From Chromatiales bacterium (GTDB lineage Bacteria > Pseudomonadota > Gammaproteobacteria > UBA6429 > Thiohalophilaceae): a stretch of 7,154 nucleotides of DNA. Position numbers and translations under genes: made by a program. The stretch is from positions 1 through 7,154 of the forward strand of contig JAHEDB010000104.1 in NCBI GenBank assembly GCA_024641465.1, written 5' to 3'. This document shows, in pieces, positions 1 to 5,650 of the stretch; within the stretch, counting starts at the first letter, position 1; each line of letters starts with the position of its first letter. The notes beneath the pieces were generated by a model that was given only the letters and a program-made list of their open reading frames with translations, was not told where the DNA came from and made no database searches.

Positions 1-1536
1 CAGGGCATTGGACAGGCCACCGGCCCCGACGTCGTGGATGGAGATGATCGGATTGGCCTCGGCCATTTGCCAGCAGCGGTCGATCACCTCCTGCACGCGG
101 CGCTCGATCTCGGGGTTGCCGCGCTGCACCGAGGCAAAATCCAGGTCCTCATGACTCTGGCCGGTGGCCATGGACGAGGCCGCGCCGCCGCCCAGGCCGA
201 TGAGCATGGCCGGTCCGCCCAGCACCACCAGCTGCGCGCCCACCGGGATATCGCCCTTGGCGACGTGCCCGGCCATGATATTGCCCAGCCCACCAGCGAG
301 CATGATCGGCTTGTGGTAACCGCGCACCTCTTCACCCGCAGGCCCAGGGACCTTTTCCTCATAACTGCGGAAGTAGCCGCAGATGTTGGGGCGGCCAAAT
401 TCGTTGTTGAAGGCCGCCGCACCAATCGGCCCTTCCAGCATGATGTCCAGCGCCGAGACGATGCGCCCCGGACGGCCGTGGTCGGTCTCCCACGGACGGG
501 CATAATCCGGGATATTCAGGTTGGAGACACTGAAGCCGCTCAGGCCCGCCTTGGGCTTGGAGCCCCGGCCGGTGGCCCCCTCGTCGCGGATCTCGCCACC
601 GGAACCGGTGGCTGCACCGGGGAAGGGTGAGATGGCCGTGGGGTGATTGTGGGTCTCGACCTTCATCAGGATATGGATGTCCTGTGGGTGATAGGCGTAC
701 TCGCGGGTGTCGGGATCCGGGTAGAAACGCCCGGCCTTGAAGCCCTCCATCACCGCCGAGTTATCGCTATAGGCCGAGAGGATGCCCTTGTTATTCTGTT
801 GATAGGTATTGCGGATCATCGAGAACAGGGATTTGTCCTGCGGCCGGCCATCGATCACCCAGTCGGCATTGAAGATCTTGTGCCGGCAATGCTCGGAGTT
901 GGCCTGGGCGAACATCATCAGTTCCACATCACTGGGATTGCGGCCGAGGGCGGTGAAGTTGTCGACCAGGTAATCGATTTCGTCCTCCGCCAGGGCCAGC
1001 CCCAGGGACTTGTTGGCAACGACCAGGGCATCACGGCCACCGACAAGAATATCCACCGTGCTAAATGGTCTGGGCTCGGCCTCAACGAACAGGGCCTCGG
1101 CCTCATCAAAGCTGCGCAACACCGCTTCGGTCATCCGGTCATAGAGCAGGGGTTTGATGGCAGAGACGGTCTTTTCAGACAGGGGTTGCGCGACGCTGAT
1201 ATAAAAGGCCATGCCCCGCTCGATACGTTTGACCGAGCTCAGACCACAATTGTGTGCAATATCAGTGGCCTTGCTCGACCAGGGAGAGATGGTGCCCGGG
1301 CGGGGGGTCACCAGCAGCATGCTGCCTGCAGGGGATTCTCCGGCCGGGGTTTCACCGTATTCGAGTAATTGCTCGAGTATGACCTGTTCGGCCTCGCTGA
1401 GGCGCGATTCAAGATCGACAAAATGGACGAAGTGGGCCTGAACTGCGGTGATCGAAGGCTCTAGCGTCTGCAGGGCTTCGAGCAATTTACCCAGACGAAA
1501 TGGAGAAAATGCGGCACTACCGCCAATCTGCAGCAT
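1..1536 (-). CDS. purL: Phosphoribosylformylglycinamidine synthase (FGAM synthase), N-terminal 512 residues, truncated by window edge
   Basis: Catalyses the fourth step of de novo purine synthesis in the cytoplasm: FGAR + glutamine + ATP gives FGAM + glutamate + ADP + Pi. The reading frame is open from the ATG at 1536 down to base 1, giving 512 codons; the large single-chain form has about 1,300, so roughly the last 60% (second synthetase repeat and glutaminase domain) lies outside. Visible landmarks are PRPGTISPW at residues 78-86 in the PurS-like N-terminal part, NSEHCRH at 213-219 in the linker region, ETHNHP at 294-299 followed by the Gly-rich GAATGSGGEIRDEGATGRG stretch of the ATP-binding synthetase half, and HDVGAGGLSNAL at 501-512. 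The start is fixed by a TAA stop in frame 9 nt upstream, and the N-terminus (MLQIGGSAAFSPFR) resembles E. coli PurL. The upstream Shine-Dalgarno is weak (GGTGG). It lies 64 nt downstream of three small genes on the same strand, with no convincing terminator between. No frameshift was seen in the part present. Confidence 0.97.
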   Translation of the reverse strand, partial: MLQIGGSAAFSPFRLGKLLEALQTLEPSITAVQAHFVHFVDLESRLSEAEQVILEQLLEYGETPAGESPAGSMLLVTPRPGTISPWSSKATDIAHNCGLSSVKRIERGMAFYISVAQPLSEKTVSAIKPLLYDRMTEAVLRSFDEAEALFVEAEPRPFSTVDILVGGRDALVVANKSLGLALAEDEIDYLVDNFTALGRNPSDVELMMFAQANSEHCRHKIFNADWVIDGRPQDKSLFSMIRNTYQQNNKGILSAYSDNSAVMEGFKAGRFYPDPDTREYAYHPQDIHILMKVETHNHPTAISPFPGAATGSGGEIRDEGATGRGSKPKAGLSGFSVSNLNIPDYARPWETDHGRPGRIVSALDIMLEGPIGAAAFNNEFGRPNICGYFRSYEEKVPGPAGEEVRGYHKPIMLAGGLGNIMAGHVAKGDIPVGAQLVVLGGPAMLIGLGGGAASSMATGQSHEDLDFASVQRGNPEIERRVQEVIDRCWQMAEANPIISIHDVGAGGLSNAL

Positions 1537-1600
1537 ATCAGTTTACCACCAGGTGATTCGGCCAGTTGAAAGGCCGCATAATACTGGAAGAAGGCGGCTT

Positions 1601-1933
1601 CTACCAGCGGGCGGCCTCAGCCAGTTCCTGCATGACCTCGTTCAGCGAACCCGAATTATTGTCCATCACACAGACCATATTCCCCACGCTGCACACCGCC
1701 ATCGCCGGGCCACGCACGATCCAGCCCCCCGGCGGGGTCCAGCCATTGACCTGGGTAAACATCGCCAGTTGATCGGCATTGCCCTGCACCATGCGCTTGT
1801 AGTCGTGGGCAAACTTGGCCAGACCGACCAGCTGCTCGCCGGCCGGCATGCCATAGCCTTCCACCAGCGCCCCGTCATCCCGAAAATGACACACCGCCAT
1901 GACCCCATCCACCGCCATCAATCGTTTAATCAT
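1601..1933 (-). CDS. Small DUF2173-like (roadblock/LC7-like) protein, third of three tandem paralogues
   Basis: A 110 aa soluble protein of unknown function, with no signal peptide or membrane segment. The N-terminal half (GVMAVCHFRDDGALVEGYG, residues 10-28) followed by a helical stretch (about 31-60) and two C-terminal strands resembles the roadblock/LC7 layout; I would place it in Pfam DUF2173 from memory. The C-terminal block GWIVRG (70-75), C81, N85, C88, D91 and NSGSLNE (93-99) matches the first gene of the trio (2313-2669) almost position for position, so the two are paralogues. The GAGGT Shine-Dalgarno (1941-1945) sits 7 nt before the ATG and overlaps the stop codon of the preceding gene, which points to translational coupling. 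Downstream is purL, 64 nt away on the same strand. Roadblock-like proteins often dimerise and regulate small GTPases, but no GTPase is encoded here, so that role is only a hypothesis. Confidence 0.8.
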   Translation of the reverse strand: MIKRLMAVDGVMAVCHFRDDGALVEGYGMPAGEQLVGLAKFAHDYKRMVQGNADQLAMFTQVNGWTPPGGWIVRGPAMAVCSVGNMVCVMDNNSGSLNEVMQELAEAARW

Positions 1934-1940
1934 TCAAGCG

Positions 1941-1946
1941 ACCTCA
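1941..1946 (-). promoter_or_regulatory. Shine-Dalgarno overlapping the upstream stop codon (translational coupling site)
   Basis: On the minus strand the TGA stop (1946-1944) of the middle small gene overlaps the GAGGT ribosome-binding site (1945-1941) of the third, with 7 nt between it and the ATG at 1933. A ribosome terminating on one gene is thus placed on the initiation site of the next, which favours coordinated amounts of the two proteins. Confidence 0.6.
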
Positions 1947-2282
1947 CGATGCCAGGGCCGCATAGGCCTGTTCATAGTCGACCTGGCCATTGGGCAACAC
2001 CACGCCGTATTCACCATTGGCCACCGCGGTCCAGTCAAAACCGATCAGGGTGAAACCCTCGATGGGATAAAAACCCTGCATACCCGTCATATTCTCCCAG
2101 CCACGCGCCTGCATGCTGGCGATAGACATATTCGCCACACAGACATGACTCAGCAGATCCAGCATCGTCGCGGTCAGGCCGCTGCCTGCCGTGATGCGGT
2201 GCTCCAGCAGTTCACCGCTGGGGCTGAATTTAAAGGCCGCTTGTGCATGTTCCAGTTTTATCAATTTTTCCAGGTCTGCCAT
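1944..2282 (-). CDS. Small DUF2173-like protein, divergent middle paralogue
   Basis: A 112 aa soluble protein of unknown function. It shares overall length and the N-terminal pattern with its two neighbours: a hydrophobic strand, then SPSGELLEHR (20-29), then a helix of about residues 35-60. The C-terminal half has diverged. GWIV-K/R-G is replaced by a hydrophobic GFTLIGFDWTAVANGEYGVVL stretch (76-96), and the NS-x-SLNE motif is absent, with VDYEQAYAAL (101-110) in its place. The start is supported by a strong GGAGG Shine-Dalgarno (2293-2297), 10 nt before the ATG. It lies 30 nt after the first gene of the trio and 10 nt before the third, so co-transcription is very likely. Membership of the same family is an inference from position, size and N-terminal similarity; the C-terminal half alone would not show it. 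Confidence 0.75.
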   Translation of the reverse strand: MADLEKLIKLEHAQAAFKFSPSGELLEHRITAGSGLTATMLDLLSHVCVANMSIASMQARGWENMTGMQGFYPIEGFTLIGFDWTAVANGEYGVVLPNGQVDYEQAYAALAS

Positions 2283-2312
2283 TTATTATTATCCTCCAAC
2301 ACAATTCGAGTT

Positions 2313-2669
2313 CTAAATTAATTGCCCATCCTGATTCGGGACCTTATCGCGCATGGTTTTTACTATCTCATTGAGTGATGCGCTATTGCTATCGATAAAA
2401 CAAAACACATTGGCGACTACGCAGACACTGACATTACCGCCCTTGACTATCCAGCCACGGGCCGGCGCACAGCCGCAATCGTCATTCAGGGATTTCATCA
2501 TATCGGTCTGCATATGCACCGCCATGGTGGTGGCGCGACACATGATTGAGGCCATGCGGGCCTTTTCCTCATCCAGTTGACCGGCATAGGTAAAACGATC
2601 GCCACGATAGGAATATTCCCCTGCCGCGATCACGCCTGACATGGCGGCCAATTCATTGATTATATTCAT
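2313..2669 (-). CDS. Small DUF2173-like (roadblock/LC7-like) protein, first of three tandem paralogues
   Basis: A 118 aa soluble protein of unknown function and the promoter-proximal gene of the trio. Its pattern is SGVIAAGEYSYRGDRFTYAG (11-30), an extended helix rich in Met and Ala (about 34-60), then GWIVKG (72-77), C83, N87, C90, D93 and NSASLNE (95-101). This C-terminal block is shared with the protein at 1601-1933. It carries five cysteines (44, 65, 67, 83, 90); C65-G-C67 is unique to this copy, while C83 and C90 are conserved with the third copy. The start ATG follows a purine-rich AGAGGGG Shine-Dalgarno at a short 3-nt spacing. It is transcribed divergently from the RDD membrane protein gene. 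The family call (DUF2173, resembling the roadblock fold) is from memory and pattern; no enzymatic motif is recognisable. The paired cysteines could be redox-active or bind a ligand, but this is speculation. Confidence 0.8.
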   Translation of the reverse strand: MNIINELAAMSGVIAAGEYSYRGDRFTYAGQLDEEKARMASIMCRATTMAVHMQTDMMKSLNDDCGCAPARGWIVKGGNVSVCVVANVFCFIDSNSASLNEIVKTMRDKVPNQDGQLI

Positions 2670-2715
2670 GGGCCCCTCTTGTAGTTATATTGAATTCAAA
2701 AACACATGATTGTTA

Positions 2716-2743
2716 TCGACATTCCATGTTTCTTATCTATTAT
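2716..2743 (+). promoter_or_regulatory. Candidate sigma70-type promoter for the RDD gene
   Basis: TCGACA (2716-2721, 5 of 6 to the -35 consensus) and TATTAT (2738-2743, 5 of 6 to the -10 consensus) are separated by 16 nt, within the AT-rich divergent region 2670-2790. Transcription would start near 2750, about 40 nt before the ATG at 2791. The region must also hold the promoter for the three small minus-strand genes, but I could not single out a clear one there. Consensus matching in AT-rich DNA gives frequent false hits. Confidence 0.35.
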
Positions 2744-2790
2744 TCCATATACAATATCAGCATAATGCCGGGACAACTGCAAGTATCAAA

Positions 2791-3309
2791 ATGACTACCC
2801 CACAATCTGACAAACCCAATGCCAGCGCCCTGCGCCAATTGATCGCAGCAATTTATGACGGCCTATTGCTGATCGCGGTATTACTGATCGCCGCGGCGAT
2901 TACCGTACCCTTGACCCAGGCCGGAATCATTAAACCCGATAATCCACTATTGAGTCTTTATTTGTTCAGCGTCTGTTTCCTGTTCTACGCCTGGTTCTGG
3001 GTGCATGGCGGACAGACGCTTGGTATGCACGTCTGGCATATCCGTCTTGAACAGAATGATGGCAGTCCCTTAACCTGGCGTCAGGCCTTCATGCGTTTTA
3101 TCTGCGGTCTGCCGGCCTGGACATTATTCATCTTCAGTCTGGTTCGACTCTATGTACCTGAGCAATTCCAGGCAAACTTTTTTGCCGATTGGCTAATGGC
3201 GATCAAACCCGTCTGGCTGTTGCTGCTGGGTTGTGTCTGGCTGGTGGCCGATCACTGGAAAAAATCCTGGCGGGATAAACTGACGGGCACTCACATCGTA
3301 AAGAAATAA
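2791..3309 (+). CDS. RDD-family integral membrane protein
   Basis: A 172 aa inner-membrane protein of the RDD family, whose molecular role is generally unknown (some members have been linked to ion transport). The family's conserved residues are visible: R15 and D23 at the start of the first membrane segment (RQLIAAIYD), the GGQTLGM loop (73-79), and the C-terminal WRDKLTGT (160-167). Hydrophobic segments lie at about 22-44, 52-72, 104-122 and 139-155. The frame stays open upstream to a TTG at 2710, but the ATG at 2791 is preferred because RDD proteins usually begin just before the conserved Arg and the extra 27 residues look unlike coding sequence; no strong Shine-Dalgarno supports either start. 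It is convergent with lptG, with 20 nt between the stop codons. From memory, RDD genes are often found beside lptG in Gammaproteobacteria, but a link to LPS export is unproven. Confidence 0.88.
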   Translation: MTTPQSDKPNASALRQLIAAIYDGLLLIAVLLIAAAITVPLTQAGIIKPDNPLLSLYLFSVCFLFYAWFWVHGGQTLGMHVWHIRLEQNDGSPLTWRQAFMRFICGLPAWTLFIFSLVRLYVPEQFQANFFADWLMAIKPVWLLLLGCVWLVADHWKKSWRDKLTGTHIVKK

Positions 3310-3315
3310 TATTTC

Positions 3316-3334
3316 AATAACATAATTTGTTATT
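3316..3334. terminator. AT-only hairpin between convergent genes, possible bidirectional terminator
   Basis: AATAACA (3316-3322) and TGTTATT (3328-3334) form a perfect 7-bp stem around a 5-nt loop, between the RDD stop codon and the lptG stop codon, which it overlaps. T-rich sequence follows on the plus strand (3339-3344). The stem contains one G-C pair, so it is weak; a second palindrome, GAAAT/ATTTC (3303-3315), abuts it. A bidirectional terminator is expected here from gene orientation, but its strength is uncertain. Confidence 0.4.
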
Positions 3335-4394
3335 TCAGTTTTCTTAGATAATAGCTGCTCCAAAGCAGGACCAGCACGGTTGGCAGACCCGCGCTGACCA
3401 TCGCCGGCAGGCCATAGACGATCCCCATCTGACCGGTTAAACGATTCACCAAATAGAACATCAATCCACCCAGAAAGCCGGTCAGGATCCTCTGCCCTAC
3501 GCCGGCGTGGCGTAATGAGCCCATGATGAAGGGGATGGCGATGAGGATCATGACGCCAATGGTGAAGGGCATAAACACCTTGGTCCAGAAGGTCAGTTTG
3601 TAGACCGAACTGTCCAGACCATTCTCTTCCAGATAGTCGACATAGCTGTTCAGTTTCCAGACGGCGAGATTTTCCGGTGTCACCGATACGACGCTGACCA
3701 GATTGGGACTCAACAGGGTCGACCATTTCTGTGTATTGATCTTGGTTACCGTCACGCCCTGCTTGGTAAATGTCGTCTTGCTCACTTTTGTCATATACCA
3801 GTCCTTACCGTCATGGGTTGCCCTGGCGGCCTTGGTCAGGCTCTTGAGTTCGTTTCGTTCGTTGAAGGTATAGAGGGTAATCCCGGTCAGGGCGCCGTTG
3901 GTTTCAACCCGCCGTACATTGACATAGGAGTCACCGTCCCTGACCCAAAGTCCAAAGTCGGTATTGAGGGTGATTTGCCGTGAAAGTATCTTGATGCGTT
4001 GCAGCTTGGCGTACTGGATAGCGGGAGGCGCCACGACCTCACCGATAAACATTGCCAGCAGCATGATCAGAAAAGCGGTCTTTGATATAGACAATACAAA
4101 CCGCGCCATCGAAACACCGGCGGCGCGAATAACGATCAACTCACTGCTATTCGCCAGCCCGCCCAGGCCCAGCATGGTGCCTAACAGGGCAATCATCGGA
4201 AACAGCTCATAGATCTGTTGCGGCATGATCAACAACACATAGGCAAAGGCATGCCACATGGTGTATCCCGCCTGGCCGATGACGTGCGACTGGCCGGCAA
4301 ACCCCACCAGGGCATCGAGCATCACCAGCACCACCAGCACGGACAGCACACCACCGAAGATGGCCTTGCCGATATAGCGATCAAGTATGCGCAT
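3330..4394 (-). CDS. lptG: LPS export ABC transporter permease LptG
   Basis: A transmembrane subunit of the LptB2FGC complex, which extracts lipopolysaccharide from the inner membrane and pushes it onto the LptA bridge toward the outer membrane. It has 354 residues, against about 360 in E. coli. Three N-terminal membrane segments (about 13-33, 49-80, 99-120), a periplasmic beta-jellyroll domain (about 135-265) and three C-terminal segments (about 270-292, 302-319, 327-350) give the standard LptF/LptG layout. The N-terminal ILDRYIGK (3-10) and the cytoplasmic coupling helix NSSELIVIRAAGVS (82-95, with E85 expected to contact LptB) identify LptG rather than LptF. It lies 7 nt after lptF, so the two are one operon; its own Shine-Dalgarno is poor, which suggests coupling to lptF translation. 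One oddity is that the lysine found at position 34 of E. coli LptG aligns with glycine 31 here. The partner genes lptB, lptC and lptA are not in the window. Confidence 0.96.
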   Translation of the reverse strand: MRILDRYIGKAIFGGVLSVLVVLVMLDALVGFAGQSHVIGQAGYTMWHAFAYVLLIMPQQIYELFPMIALLGTMLGLGGLANSSELIVIRAAGVSMARFVLSISKTAFLIMLLAMFIGEVVAPPAIQYAKLQRIKILSRQITLNTDFGLWVRDGDSYVNVRRVETNGALTGITLYTFNERNELKSLTKAARATHDGKDWYMTKVSKTTFTKQGVTVTKINTQKWSTLLSPNLVSVVSVTPENLAVWKLNSYVDYLEENGLDSSVYKLTFWTKVFMPFTIGVMILIAIPFIMGSLRHAGVGQRILTGFLGGLMFYLVNRLTGQMGIVYGLPAMVSAGLPTVLVLLWSSYYLRKLK

Positions 4395-4401
4395 GATTCA
4401 A

Positions 4402-5496
4402 TTAAGCACTCGCTGTGTTGCGTTTGAACAACGCCTTGATAGATTGCGGCTGAATATAAAAGGCAATCACCACCAGCAACATGACCCCATGTACCCACCA
4501 GAGTCCGAGGGCATAGGAAATTTTTTCACGCTCCACCCAGACACCCGAGGCATTCAATAAATTGGTATAAATGATATATATCAGCAGCGCGAGTCCGAGT
4601 TTGGTATAGCGCCCCTGCCGGGCGGAGGTCTTGCTCAGCGGTAAGGCGAGTGCGGCCAATAGTATACTCGCAATGATGGTCGATACCCGGCCCTGGAACT
4701 CTGCCACATCATAACTCTTCCAGGACTCCCACAACTCCATGGTGGACCGCTCCTTGTGGCGCCGATTCGACGACAACAAGGCATGATCCGTGAGCCGCAT
4801 ACCGTGTTCTTTAAAGTGCGTAACAACATAATCGCCCTCACCCGGTTGACCGTCATAACGAAAACCGTTCTCCAGGATCAGATAGCGAATACCGGTCTTG
4901 CCATCGGTTATTTGCTTACCCGATGAAGAGGAGATGATCGAACTGGATTTGCCACTGTTTTGTTGGATAAAAATATTTTGTAAGGTATCGGAATTCGGTT
5001 TGGTCTCCTCGATATAGATCACCCCTTCTCCACCGGGGGTCTCACGAAACCTTCCCGCGCCAATGGCCTGAATATCGGTCTTTGCCTCCGCCTGCTGAAT
5101 CAGTCGCCGCGACTCATCCAGCGCCCAGGGCGCGAAATACAGCGTCAGACTGCCGATAAACAGCGCAAAAATGACGGTAATACGCAGCACCGGATTGAGC
5201 AGGCGAAGCTGGCCGATACCACATGCCGCCAGTACCGCCATTTCGTTGTCGCGATACAAACGGCCGAAGGCGAGGAGTATCCCCAGATAAAATGACAAGG
5301 GCAGGATGATCGTCAGATTACTCAGAATATTTAAACCAAGGATGATCAGGATGGTATTGACGGGCATCGCGCCAGAGGCCGCCTGGGCGTAGAGATTGAC
5401 CAGTTGACCGCTCACCAGGATCAGTAACAACACCGATGCCACCCCAAACAGGGAAGAAAATATTTCCTTTACGACATATTTATTTATCAGGGACAA
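4402..5496 (-). CDS. lptF: LPS export ABC transporter permease LptF
   Basis: The second transmembrane subunit of LptB2FGC, forming with LptG the inner-membrane cavity for lipopolysaccharide. It has 364 residues, against 366 in E. coli. Membrane segments lie at about 12-34, 48-76, 103-124, 271-288, 299-318 and 329-348, with a periplasmic jellyroll domain at about 135-260. The coupling-helix region GRLYRDNEMAVLAACGIG (78-95, with E85) and TSARQGRYTKLG (290-301) before the fifth segment are typical of LptF. The start must be the TTG at 5496: a TGA stop is in frame 9 nt upstream, the next in-frame codons encode SLINKYVVKE, which aligns with the E. coli N-terminus, and no ATG is available before the conserved first segment. 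The ribosome-binding site is weak (TGAGA). It is divergent from pepA across 154 bp. Confidence 0.96.
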   Translation of the reverse strand: MSLINKYVVKEIFSSLFGVASVLLLILVSGQLVNLYAQAASGAMPVNTILIILGLNILSNLTIILPLSFYLGILLAFGRLYRDNEMAVLAACGIGQLRLLNPVLRITVIFALFIGSLTLYFAPWALDESRRLIQQAEAKTDIQAIGAGRFRETPGGEGVIYIEETKPNSDTLQNIFIQQNSGKSSSIISSSSGKQITDGKTGIRYLILENGFRYDGQPGEGDYVVTHFKEHGMRLTDHALLSSNRRHKERSTMELWESWKSYDVAEFQGRVSTIIASILLAALALPLSKTSARQGRYTKLGLALLIYIIYTNLLNASGVWVEREKISYALGLWWVHGVMLLVVIAFYIQPQSIKALFKRNTASA

Positions 5497-5650
5497 GTTA
5501 TCTCAGACCGGCGGTATTCGCGTAGTGTTGTCTCAGGCGGGCGCTATCCATCATTTGTTAATTGTAATACCATTATATATATCTGCCTAGGTAAGGCCTG
5601 TTTGTCCTCCAGATCGCCCGTCTGTCACCCATTAGCCCCAAGGAGTTTGC
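5497..5650. promoter_or_regulatory. Divergent promoter region between lptF and pepA
   Basis: This 154-bp gap must hold promoters for both directions. For lptF, a perfect TATAAT lies on the minus strand at 5577-5572, about 75 nt before the TTG start, but no good -35 hexamer is found 16-18 nt upstream of it. For pepA, TTGTTA (5555-5560) and TATATC (5578-5583) are 17 nt apart, each 4 of 6 to consensus. The two candidate -10 elements abut, so the two polymerases could interfere with each other. An AAGGAG Shine-Dalgarno (5640-5645) lies 5 nt before the pepA ATG. No operator could be recognised. Confidence 0.5.

Noticed and set aside
34..1368. Long plus-strand open frames (198 and 241 codons) across the purL region
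   Set aside because: They lie antisense to purL, whose minus-strand translation matches FGAM synthase motifs throughout; the plus-strand products resemble no family and are GC-driven shadows.
1537..1620. Alternative-frame extension after the third small gene (VEAAFFQYYAAFQLAESPGG) that looks protein-like
   Set aside because: It would need a frameshift before the TAG stop, the protein is already full-length next to its paralogues, and the frame runs into purL; probably chance.
2710..2790. Upstream TTG start for the RDD protein adding 27 residues
   Set aside because: No Shine-Dalgarno, the region overlaps the likely promoter, and RDD proteins normally begin near the ATG at 2791.
5565..5577. 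TAATACCATTA palindrome in the lptF-pepA gap as an operator
   Set aside because: A 4-bp arm inverted repeat in AT-rich DNA is expected by chance and matches no regulator site I recognise.
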